Part shown: one piece after another, positions 24,128 to 31,666 of the stretch
How the letters are laid out: the number at the start of each line of letters is the position of its first letter
Position numbering within the stretch: position 1 is the stretch's first letter
From: Azohydromonas lata NBRC 102462
Lineage (GTDB): Bacteria > Pseudomonadota > Gammaproteobacteria > Burkholderiales > Burkholderiaceae_C
Reading direction: 5' to 3'
Assembly: GCF_001571085.1 (NCBI RefSeq)
Contig: NZ_BCTC01000026.1
Span: forward strand, 1-64,000
DNA length: 64,000 bases
Made by a program: the position numbers and the translations under genes
Notes under the pieces: generated by a model
What the model was told of the DNA's origin: nothing
Databases searched by the model: none
Seen by the model: the letters and a program-made list of their open reading frames with translations, nothing else

Positions 24128-25849
24128 TCAGGCCGCGAGCCAGGCCTCGAATTCCCGGTCTCCCATGGGCGGCGCCACGTAAAACCCCTGCAGCTCCGCA
24201 CACCCCCATGCCGCGAGCCCATGCGCCTGGGTTTCAGACTCCACGCCCACGGCCACGCTGCGGATGTTGAACGCCTGGGCCATGCCCAGTGCGGCGCGGA
24301 CCATCTGTAAATCGCCCTGGTCGTGCTGCATGCGCCCTATGAACCCGCGGTCGATCTTGAGCGCGGACACCGGCAGCCGCCGCAGCGTCGCCAGCGACGC
24401 GTAGCCCGTGCCGAACCCGTCCAGCGCCACGCCTATGCCGTGCTTCGCGCAAGCTTTCACGGCGCGCGCGGCGGCAATCAGATCGTCCTGGACGGCCGTT
24501 TCCGCCACCTCCAGCTCCACGCCCGCGCCCCCATGGCCGCCACCGCCGCCCTCCAGCAGCAGGCACGCCACCGTGTCGGCCAGGTCAGGCAGCGCCAGCG
24601 TCGCCGGCGAGACGTTGAGGCTGATTGCCGGCTCGCGGCCAGCCTCGCGCCAGCGCGCGCGCTGCACCGCCGCGGCACGCAGGGCCCACAAGTCCAGCTC
24701 CACCTCCAGCGGCGTACCGGCGGCGGCCTTCAGAAAATCCTGTGGCGACAGCAGCCCGCGCCGGGGGTGCTGCCAGCGCAGCAGCGCCTCGGCGCCCAAC
24801 AAGCGCCGGGTGCGCGCGCACACGCGGGGCTGCCAGTGCAGGCGCAACTGGTCGCTGAACAGCGCCATGCGCAACTCCTCCAGCAGCGCCTCCTGCTCCA
24901 GCGGCCGCTCCAGCGCCTCGCCGGCCAGGCACACGCCCTGGCCCAGGCGCTGCGCGCGGTACATGGCCGCGTCGGCCGCGCGCAGCAGCGCCTGGGCCGA
25001 GTCGCCATGCGCCGGCCACATCGCCACGCCCGCGCTGGCGCTGGCGCGCGGCACCTGCGTGCTCAGCGCGTAGGGCTGCTGCAGCGCCTGGTGCACCCGC
25101 TGCAGCGTTGCCTGCACGGCGGCCATGCCCTGCAGCCCGCCCAGGAGCAGCGCGAACTCCCCGCCGCACAGCCGCGCCACCGTGTCGCCCGGGCGCAGGC
25201 AACCGCGCAGCCGCGCCGCAGCCGCCAGGAGCAGCGCATCGCCCTGGGCGTTGCCGTACCAGCCGACGAAGTCGTGCCAGCCGTCCAGGCTCAGGTGGCA
25301 CACCGCCACCTGGTGGCCCTGGCGCCGCGCCTGCTCCAGCAGCTCGTCGAGCCGCTGCAGCGCCAGCGCCCGCGCGGGCAGTTCCGTCACCGGGTCGTGC
25401 AGCGGTTCGCCGCCGCCCGCCGCCGGGGAACCCGCCACGTGGCCGGCCGGGCGGCCGTACCAGGCCACGTAATGGGCCGGCGCGCCGCCCTCGCCCTGGA
25501 CGGCGGCGATGCGCACCCGCTCGGCCACCAGCGTGCCGTCGGCGCGGCGGTTCCACACCTCGCCGCTCCAGTGCCCAAGCGAGTGCAGGCTGGCCCACAG
25601 CGCGCGGTAGAACTCGCGCCCGTGGCGGCCGCTGGCCCAACGCGCCGGGGTGGCGCCCAAAAGCTCCTCGCGGGCGTAGCCGCTGGCGGCGACGAAGGCG
25701 TCGTTGACGCCCTGGATGCGCCCGCCCGCGTCCGTGACCACCATGCCCTCGCCCTCGGCCTCTTCGGCCAGCCACTGCGGCGCCTGTCCGTCCGGCAGCG
25801 CCTGTTCCTGCGCCTGCAGCAGGGCGCCCAAGGGCAGCGGCGCATTCAT
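24128..25849 (-). CDS. PAS-GGDEF-EAL protein with degenerate catalytic motifs
   Basis: 573 residues from ATG 25849 (GGAG 7 nt upstream). PAS at ~30-140 (MVVTDAGGRIQGVNDAFVAASGY). The GGDEF-domain signature reads CGGEF (228-232), so catalysis is probably lost, while the RxxD inhibitory site (Arg219-Asp222) remains. In the EAL domain (~315-573) EAL is intact (354-356), SLNVSP and KIDRGF are kept, but DDFGTG has become DGFGTG (476-481), losing one metal-binding Asp. The protein looks like a c-di-GMP receptor or weakened phosphodiesterase. No membrane helices. Translationally coupled to the upstream receiver-like gene through ATGA. Confidence 0.88.
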   Translation of the reverse strand: MNAPLPLGALLQAQEQALPDGQAPQWLAEEAEGEGMVVTDAGGRIQGVNDAFVAASGYAREELLGATPARWASGRHGREFYRALWASLHSLGHWSGEVWNRRADGTLVAERVRIAAVQGEGGAPAHYVAWYGRPAGHVAGSPAAGGGEPLHDPVTELPARALALQRLDELLEQARRQGHQVAVCHLSLDGWHDFVGWYGNAQGDALLLAAAARLRGCLRPGDTVARLCGGEFALLLGGLQGMAAVQATLQRVHQALQQPYALSTQVPRASASAGVAMWPAHGDSAQALLRAADAAMYRAQRLGQGVCLAGEALERPLEQEALLEELRMALFSDQLRLHWQPRVCARTRRLLGAEALLRWQHPRRGLLSPQDFLKAAAGTPLEVELDLWALRAAAVQRARWREAGREPAISLNVSPATLALPDLADTVACLLLEGGGGGHGGAGVELEVAETAVQDDLIAAARAVKACAKHGIGVALDGFGTGYASLATLRRLPVSALKIDRGFIGRMQHDQGDLQMVRAALGMAQAFNIRSVAVGVESETQAHGLAAWGCAELQGFYVAPPMGDREFEAWLAA

Positions 25850-26202
25850 GCCGGCGCTCCCAGCGCGTCCTGCAGCGTGCCGGAGCCCACCAGGCGCAGC
25901 CAGCCGCAGGCGGCCACGGCGGCGTGGCGGGCGTCGCGCGGGTCGCGCGCCAGCACCAGCAGCCGTGTCGAGGGCACGCAGCGGGCGATCTGGAGCAGCC
26001 ACTGCTCGAAGCCGTCGCCCGCGTGGTCGCCATCGACCACCACCGTGTCGAACCCGCCGCCGCAGGCCTTGAACACCGCCGGCGCCACGCTGGTGTAGAG
26101 CTGCCACTGCAGCCGCGGCTGCAAGCGCGCCAGCGCGGGCAGCAGCGTGGCGCCCCGGTCCACGGTGGTGACCAGGATGGCGCCGGAAGAGGAGTGGGAC
26201 AT
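25846..26202 (-). CDS. Receiver-like (pseudo-REC) protein
   Basis: 118 residues from ATG 26202. The fold pattern resembles a CheY-like domain: beta-1 GAILVTTVDRG, beta-3 GFDTVVVDGDHAGDG, beta-4 STRLLVLARDPRD, beta-5 GWLRLVGSGTLQDAL. The acidic pair after beta-1 and the beta-5 lysine are missing, so ordinary phosphotransfer is unlikely. The stop overlaps the start of the GGDEF-EAL gene as ATGA, so the two products are made together and probably interact. Receiver assignment is by pattern and is moderate. Confidence 0.65.
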   Translation of the reverse strand: MSHSSSGAILVTTVDRGATLLPALARLQPRLQWQLYTSVAPAVFKACGGGFDTVVVDGDHAGDGFEQWLLQIARCVPSTRLLVLARDPRDARHAAVAACGWLRLVGSGTLQDALGAPA

Positions 26203-26491
26203 GGACTGCGGACCTGATGCTGCTGCGGGCCGTGCGAGACGGATGGCCGGGCCCGAGGACACGAAGTGTCCCGGCGGCGGACGCTGGCGTCTGCCGCGAA
26301 AGCTGGACGGGCGCTGTAGCGGATTCTTGATGCGGGACCTAGGAAGGCGGCTGACGCCGCGCCGCCGGCCTTGCGGCGAAGGCGCTGGGTGGCGTGATCG
26401 CCAGGCCTGGGAAGGCGCACGGCTTGTCCGAAGCAAGCTGGGAAGGGCGACTGGGCATCCCGCCAGCCAAGGCGCTGGCCCCCTGCGGCGT

Positions 26492-26632
26492 CATGCCCGC
26501 GAAAGCGGCATCCACGAACGCCGAGGTGTGGCCTTCGAACGGCATCGCCCGGGGCCAACGCCGGTGCGCCAGCGCCCCGGCCGGGGTGGATGCCCGCTTT
26601 CGCGGGCATGACGGATGAGGGTGCGAAGCGCC
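26492..26632 (+). repeat. REP-like doublet module, copy 1
   Basis: Two CATGCCCGCGAAAGCGGGC-type hairpins facing each other around a ~70-bp spacer (CGCCGAGGTGTGGCCTTCGA, then GGCCGGGGTGGATGCC). The whole 141 bp is repeated in inverted orientation at 27363-27504 with few changes. Confidence 0.7.
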
Positions 26633-27362
26633 CTTGCCACGGGGTTGACGGGGCACGACCACTTTCTCCGGGCAGCGGCGCGCGACGGCGGGAACCCAGG
26701 CGGCCCCCGATCCGGCCGTCGGCGGCCATGGCGGAACACCCGTCGTTGATCGTTTTTGTGCCGGCTGGGCAGCTCGCGCGCAGCGTGGGGCCGCCTGGGT
26801 ACCCGCCTGCGCGCACTGTTGTCCGGGGAAAGAGGGCTGTCGCCGGCAACCCGTGAGCCAAGGCGCTTGGCACCCCCTCTCGTCATTCCCGCCTTCGCGC
26901 AGTGCTGTCCGGGGAAAGTGGGCAAGCGCCAGCCGGAGACAGACGCGCCCCGCTCCCCCGAGTCGTCATCCCCGCGCAGGCGGGGACCCAGGCGGCCCCC
27001 AAGCCGGCCGCCAGCTCATGGGCCGGCGTCACAAGGGCCAAACCGCGGCTTTCCTGCGGTGTCCCTTCACTCCGGCCTGGGAACTGCCTAGGTTCCCGCC
27101 TTCGCGGGAATGACGAAATGGGGTGTGACGCACCTGTGCTGACGGGCTGCCTGGTTCTTTCCAACTTTCCCAAAACAGCAGTGCGCTTTCGCAGGAGCAG
27201 CGAATGGGCGTGCGAAGCGCGTTGGCGCTCCGGATGCCGCCGAAAGCCGGACTTTTTCCGGCCAGTCCCGTGGCAAGGGCGCGTCGCAACCGCATCCGTC
27301 ATGCCCGCGAAAGCGCACGGCTGGCCGTGGAAACCGGCCCCCGTCGACATCCCGGGAGCCCA

Positions 27363-27504
27363 GGCGCTTCGCACCCTCGTCCGTCATGCCCGCGAAAGCG
27401 GGCATCCACCCCGGCCAGGGCGCCGGCGCGCCAACGCGGGACCTGGGCAATGCCGTTCGAAGGCCGCACCTCGGCGCGCGTGGATGCCCGCTTTCGCGGG
27501 CATG
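27363..27504 (-). repeat. REP-like doublet module, copy 2 (inverted)
   Basis: Inverted copy of 26492-26632. Read on the minus strand it shares GCCGAGGTGCGGCCTTCGAA and GGCCGGGGTGGATGCCCGC in the same order and ends in GGGTGCGAAGCGCC. Estimated by eye at more than 85% identity. Confidence 0.7.
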
Positions 27505-27586
27505 GCGGGGTGGAGCGCGGGGCGCCTTGGCTGCGGGACGGGGAATCCGCCCCGGCGTAATCCGGCCGGCCATGCGTCCGGCGACA

Positions 27587-27607
27587 GGTGTTAGACCGTC
27601 TAACACC
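27587..27607. promoter_or_regulatory. Perfect 10-bp-arm palindrome with no assigned regulator
   Basis: GGTGTTAGAC (27587-27596), one C, and GTCTAACACC (27598-27607). The GTTAGAC-type half-site is typical of TetR-family operators. Six bases later comes AGGAGG and an ATG at 27622, but the frame that follows does not look like a protein. Confidence 0.5.
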
Positions 27608-27796
27608 GTGTTCAGGAGGCCATGACGTGCCCGCCAACGCACGGCCCGCACCGTGCCGACAACCCCACCGCCGCCCGGCTGCCATTCGGCCCGCCAGCGG
27701 GCCTCCTACAGATTGTTGTTGCCAGAGGAACAATCGCCCTCGCCGCACCCCCAGCACCCCCGCAGCGGAACCGCTCCCGCGGCCGCAAGCGGCGGC

Positions 27797-28438
27797 TTAT
27801 TCCTCGTCGTCCTCCACCAGCCCCGTGCGCAGCGCCAGGCGTACCAGGGCGGGCACGTCGCCCACGCCCAGCTTGGCCATGAGGCGGCTGCGGTAGGTGT
27901 CCACGGTGCTTGGGCTGAGCTTCAACTGCGCGCCTATGGCGGCGCTGGTGCGGCCCTGCACCACCAGGCGGGCGATCTGGCGCTCGCGCGGCGACAGCAG
28001 CGCGATGGGGTCGTCCTGCGCCGGCGCGGTCAGCTCCTGCACCAGCAGGTCGGCCACACCCGGGCCCAGGTGGCGGCGCCCTTGGGCCACGGCCTCCACC
28101 GCGGCCAGCAGCTCGCGCGTGGGCGAGTCCTTGAGCACATAGCCCAAGGCCCCCAGCCGCAAGGCTTCGCCCACGTTGCGCGGCAGCGCCGACATGGTCA
28201 GCACCAGCGTGCGCACGCCAACAGCCCTCGCCTTGAGCGCGCCCAGCAGCTCCAGCCCCGAGCGCGCCCCCAGGTTCAGGTCCAGCAGCAGCAGTTGCGG
28301 CTGCAGCGCGGCGATGTCGGCCAGGGCGCGCTCGGCGTCCTCGCCTTCGCCCACCACCTCGTGGCCCGCGCCCTGCAGCACGGTGCGCAGGCCGTCGCGG
28401 ACGATGGGGTGGTCATCCACCAGATAGATGCGCGTCAT
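27797..28438 (-). CDS. NarL/LuxR-type response regulator
   Basis: 213 residues from ATG 28438, with GGAGG 9 nt upstream inside the kinase gene. Receiver: IYLVDDHPIVRDGL, LLLLDLNLGARSGLELL (phospho-Asp ~54), LVLTMSA, YVLKDSP (Lys). C-terminal LuxR HTH: LLSPRERQIARLVVQGRTSAAIGAQLKLSPSTVDTYRSRLMAKLG. Overlaps the end of the histidine kinase gene by 26 bp, so the pair is translationally coupled. DNA-binding regulator; targets unknown. Confidence 0.93.
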   Translation of the reverse strand: MTRIYLVDDHPIVRDGLRTVLQGAGHEVVGEGEDAERALADIAALQPQLLLLDLNLGARSGLELLGALKARAVGVRTLVLTMSALPRNVGEALRLGALGYVLKDSPTRELLAAVEAVAQGRRHLGPGVADLLVQELTAPAQDDPIALLSPRERQIARLVVQGRTSAAIGAQLKLSPSTVDTYRSRLMAKLGVGDVPALVRLALRTGLVEDDEE

Positions 28439-30497
28439 CGCGGTCGTCCTCCCATTCGATCTCCATGCGGCTGCCCTGCCCCGGGCGGCCCTTGAGCCGG
28501 TAGCGCGCGCCGATGGCGAAGGCGCGCTCGCGCATGCCCACCACGCCCAAGTGGCCCGGGCGCTGCGGATCGTCCGGCACGCCGCAGCCGTCGTCGCGCA
28601 CCTGCAGCCGCAGCCAGCCGCGCTCGCCCTCCAGCGCGCAGTGGATGTGCGTGGCCCCGGCATGCAGCACGGCGTTGTGCAGCGCCTCGCGCGCGACCAT
28701 GAAAAAGGCGTACTCCACCTGCGGCGGCCAGCGCAGCGACGGCAGCCCCGGCGTGACGCGCAGCGACAGCGCCGGCCCCGCAGCCTCGGCGCGGCGGCAG
28801 CGCAGGTCGTGCTCCAGCGCCGCCACCAGGCCCTGCTCCTCCAGCAGCGCCGGGCGGAGCTCCACCAGCGCGCCGCGCACCTCGGCCGAGGCCTGCTCCA
28901 CCAGGGCGCGCACGGCAAGCGCGGCGCGGCGCTGGGCGGGCGACAGCAGCGGCAGCGGGTCCGGCGCCTCCAGCGCCGAGAGCTGCAGGCGCAGCGCGCT
29001 CAGCGTCTGCCCCAGGCCGTCGTGCAGCAGTTGCGCCAGGCGCCGCGTGCCTTCCTGCTCCTGCTCCATCAGGCGCCGGGTGAGGCGGCTCAGGTCCAGT
29101 TGCGACTGCAGCAGCGCGCTTTCGGCGCGCTTGCGCTGCGTGACGTCGCGCGCCACGCCCAACAGCCCGGTGATGCGCCCGTCGGCCGCGCGCAGCGGCA
29201 GCTTGACGCTCAGGAAGTGGCGCTGCTCGCCGCGGCCGGCGTCGAAAAAGCGCTCCTCCACCTCGATGCGCTCGCCGCCGCGCAGGATGCGCTCGTCCTC
29301 GGCGTCCGCCGCCGCGGCGTGGCCCGCGGGCAGCACCTGGGCATTGCCCAAGCCCTGCAGCGCCTCGCGCGGCAGGCCGATGACGGCCGCCGCCGCGCTG
29401 TTGAGCAGCGTCCAGCGGCCCAACGCGTCCTTGGTCCACACCGGGTCGGGAATGTTCTCCATCACCTCCTCCAGCACGGCTGCGGCCTGGCGCGCGTGCG
29501 CCTCGCTGCGCGCGAGCTCGGCCGTGCGCTGCGCCACGGTGCTCTCCAGCTCGTCGCGGTGCGCGGCCAGCGCGGCTTCGGAGGCGCGGCGGCGCGCCAC
29601 CTCCCGCCCAAGCAGCAGCACCACGGCCAGCAGCGTGCACACCGCCAGCGCCCCGCCCACGGCCAGGGTGCGCGCGGCCTGCCGTGGGGTCTCTTGCACC
29701 AGCAGCCCGGCACCGGTGTGCAGGGCGCGCAGGCCGGCCCCCTGCGGCAGCTCCAGCACGCCCAGGCGCACCACGGCCGACCAGCCCATGGCCAGCAGCG
29801 CCACCACGGCCACCGTGGCGGCCACCAGGCTCAGCCGCGTGAGCCAGCCCGCGCCCAAGTGCAGCAGCAGCCAGCCCGCGCACAGCGCCAGCAGCCCAAG
29901 CGCCGTGTGCAGCGCCATGCCGGCGTAGGGCCACAGCCGGTAGAAGGCCTGCACGTCCACCAGGCAGCCGAAGACGGCCAGCAGCGCCAGCAGCGCGGCG
30001 GCGACGGCTGCCGCCACGGCCCAGGCGCCGCGGCGCCCGGTGAGACGGCCGGACCCCGCCGCCAATGCCAGGCCGCACAGCACGAAGCCCAGCGCGGTGG
30101 CGGGCAGCATGCGCCCGCCGGGCCCTGTGGTGTCGGCCAGCAGGCCGGCCGCCTCGGCGGCGCGGCCCTGCAGCGCGTCGCCCACGCAGCCCGCCAGCGT
30201 CGCGGCACCCGCGCCGGCCACCAGCAGGCCCAGCACCTGCGCCAGCCGGCGCGCCGCGGCCAACGCGCAGGCCGACAACAGCAGCGCCAATCCCGCCCCC
30301 GCGAAGCAGCCCGCGGCCGCGAGCTTCATCAGCCCCGGCCCGGCCGACTGCAGCGCCCGCACGGCCGGCAGGTGCAGCCAGCCGTCCAGCAGCACCAGGC
30401 CGCCCAACGCCAGCACGCCCAGCGCCAGGGCCTGCGCGGCCCGCGTGGCGCAGGGGGAAGCGCAGGAGCTCGCCAGTGAGGGATCGCTTGCAGCCAA
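28413..30497 (-). CDS. Membrane histidine kinase of the NarX/HisKA_3 type with PAS
   Basis: About 694 residues; the TTG start at 30497 is uncertain because no ribosome site precedes it. The N-terminal half has 8-9 membrane helices (MASE-like), a coiled coil (ALAAHRDELESTVAQRTAEL), a PAS domain (VMENIPDPVWTKDALGRWTLLN), the HisKA_3 phosphoacceptor (RRLAQLLHDGLGQTLSALRLQL, His in LLHDG) and HATPase_c (EALHNAVLHAGATHI, DDGCGVP, GHLGVVGMRERA). It phosphorylates the response regulator encoded at 27797. The signal is unknown; the many helices suggest a membrane-linked input. Confidence 0.9.
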   Translation of the reverse strand: MAASDPSLASSCASPCATRAAQALALGVLALGGLVLLDGWLHLPAVRALQSAGPGLMKLAAAGCFAGAGLALLLSACALAAARRLAQVLGLLVAGAGAATLAGCVGDALQGRAAEAAGLLADTTGPGGRMLPATALGFVLCGLALAAGSGRLTGRRGAWAVAAAVAAALLALLAVFGCLVDVQAFYRLWPYAGMALHTALGLLALCAGWLLLHLGAGWLTRLSLVAATVAVVALLAMGWSAVVRLGVLELPQGAGLRALHTGAGLLVQETPRQAARTLAVGGALAVCTLLAVVLLLGREVARRRASEAALAAHRDELESTVAQRTAELARSEAHARQAAAVLEEVMENIPDPVWTKDALGRWTLLNSAAAAVIGLPREALQGLGNAQVLPAGHAAAADAEDERILRGGERIEVEERFFDAGRGEQRHFLSVKLPLRAADGRITGLLGVARDVTQRKRAESALLQSQLDLSRLTRRLMEQEQEGTRRLAQLLHDGLGQTLSALRLQLSALEAPDPLPLLSPAQRRAALAVRALVEQASAEVRGALVELRPALLEEQGLVAALEHDLRCRRAEAAGPALSLRVTPGLPSLRWPPQVEYAFFMVAREALHNAVLHAGATHIHCALEGERGWLRLQVRDDGCGVPDDPQRPGHLGVVGMRERAFAIGARYRLKGRPGQGSRMEIEWEDDRDDAHLSGG

Positions 30498-30709
30498 GAG
30501 GAGGAAGGGCGGGCCCGCGGCCCCCCGAAAAACCGAAAGCCGAGGATTGGAGAGCCTGCGCGCCGCCCTGGCGCCACGCCACGGCGCGAAAGTGTGACGA
30601 ATCGACGCTTCACCGCAGCTTCACCACCCGCTCACCACCGCCCCACCGCAGCCCGGCCGCGGCCGGACCGCAAGCGCCCCGTGGCCCCACCCCCGCTGTC
30701 GCCGCCCCC

Positions 30710-31591
30710 TCAGGTCAGGAGAAAACGCTCCACCGCCTCCATGAACACGCGCGTGCGCGCCGGCACCAGCCCGCGCCCGGGCAACTGCGCGTACACGCGC
30801 AGCGCATGCGCCGTGAAGCCCGGCAGCAGCGGGACGAGGGCGCCGGACTCCACCTCGCGCCGGCAGTAGGAGGTGGCCAGCATCGCCGCCCCATGCCCGG
30901 CCAGGGCGGCCTGCAGCCGCAGCGCGGCGTTGCTGGTACGCAGCGGGCCGCGCGGCTGCAGCTCGTGCGTGCGCCCGTCCGCATGCTGGAAGCGCCACCA
31001 CGCCTCGCCCGGCGTGGTCAGGCAGGGCCAGCCGGCCAGGGCCTGCGGGTCGGCGGGCTGGCCGTGGCGGCGCAGCAGCGCCGGCGCGGCATAGACGCCG
31101 CGCGCCACGCTGTAGACGCGGCGCACCACGCGCTGCGAGTCCGGCAGCGGCTCGCTGCTGCTGAAGAACACCACGTCGTACTGGGCCGTGGCCTCCTCCA
31201 CGTCCGAGGCGCGCACGTCCAGCTCGATCTGCAGCCCGGGGTGGCGCGCCAGCACGTCGTTGACCACCTCGCCCAACTGCAGCGCGCCGAACTCGTAAGG
31301 CGTGGCGATGCGCAGCATGCCGCGCGGCTCGTCGCGCGCGTCGCCCGCCTCGGCGGCCACCGCGTCCAGCCGCTCGAACAGCGGGCCCAACTGCGCCAGC
31401 AGCCGCTGGCCCTGCTCGGTGAGCAGCAGCCGCCGCGTGCTGCGCTCCATCAGCCGCGCCCCCAGCGCCTGCTCCAGCCGCGCCACCGCGTGGCTCACCG
31501 AGGACTTGGGCCAGTCCAGCTGCTCGGCGGCGCGCGTGAAGCTGCCGCAGCGTGCCACCACGGCAAAGGCATACCAGTCGTTCCAGTTCAT
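30710..31591 (-). CDS. LysR-family regulator of the divergent MFS gene
   Basis: 293 residues. HTH WYAFAVVARCGSFTRAAEQL and SSVSHAVARLEQALGARLMERSTRRLLLT, followed by an effector domain (LRIATPYEFGALQLGEVVNDVL, YDVVFFSSSEPL, GHGAAMLATSYCRREV). CrgA/DmlR-like subgroup. Only 75 bp separate it from the divergent MFS gene, and the gap contains a tandem 9-mer, so it probably controls that exporter and itself. Inducer unknown. Confidence 0.92.
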   Translation of the reverse strand: MNWNDWYAFAVVARCGSFTRAAEQLDWPKSSVSHAVARLEQALGARLMERSTRRLLLTEQGQRLLAQLGPLFERLDAVAAEAGDARDEPRGMLRIATPYEFGALQLGEVVNDVLARHPGLQIELDVRASDVEEATAQYDVVFFSSSEPLPDSQRVVRRVYSVARGVYAAPALLRRHGQPADPQALAGWPCLTTPGEAWWRFQHADGRTHELQPRGPLRTSNAALRLQAALAGHGAAMLATSYCRREVESGALVPLLPGFTAHALRVYAQLPGRGLVPARTRVFMEAVERFLLT

Positions 31592-31598
31592 GCGGCCT

Positions 31599-31629
31599 AT
31601 TGTCCAAATTGTCCAATCAATTGAACACT
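31599..31629. promoter_or_regulatory. Tandem ATTGTCCAA repeats, candidate LysR operator
   Basis: Two exact head-to-tail copies of ATTGTCCAA (31599-31607 and 31608-31616) are followed by an imperfect inverted copy, ATTGAACAC. All lie between the divergent LysR and MFS starts. Confidence 0.5.
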
Positions 31630-31666
31630 GCGTTCACCAACACCTCTTTATGCCGCCGGCCGAACA

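Larger units (their letters stand above)
26203..27796. other. 1.6-kb gene-free stretch rich in REP-like hairpins
   Basis: No convincing gene here. It holds many copies of a hairpin unit of the form GTCATGCCCGCGAAAGCGGG or GTCATTCCCGCCTTCGCGGG in both orientations, at about 26490, 26587, 26881, 26965, 27087, 27298, 27383 and 27481. The two at each end of the 140-bp modules are listed separately. The remaining sequence between copies looks like decayed repeat spacer. A perfect palindrome at 27587 and a strong ribosome site at 27613 lie near the right end. Confidence 0.7.

Noticed and set aside
24323-26098. 591-codon plus-strand open frame opposite the GGDEF-EAL gene
   Set aside because: It is antisense to a gene with clear domains and its product is Arg/Gln/His-rich without any fold pattern; long open antisense frames are normal at this GC content.
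26490-27506. Repeated hairpins as a possible CRISPR array
   Set aside because: Units occur in both orientations with irregular spacing and no unique spacers of constant length, and no cas genes are near.
27622-27882. 86-codon frame after a strong AGGAGG ribosome site
   Set aside because: Pro/Arg-rich, runs into the end of the response-regulator gene on the opposite strand and shows no domain; kept only as an orphan-operator observation.
28428-30479. 683-codon plus-strand frame opposite the NarX-type kinase
   Set aside because: Antisense artefact rich in Gln, Arg and His; the kinase on the other strand has all its motifs.
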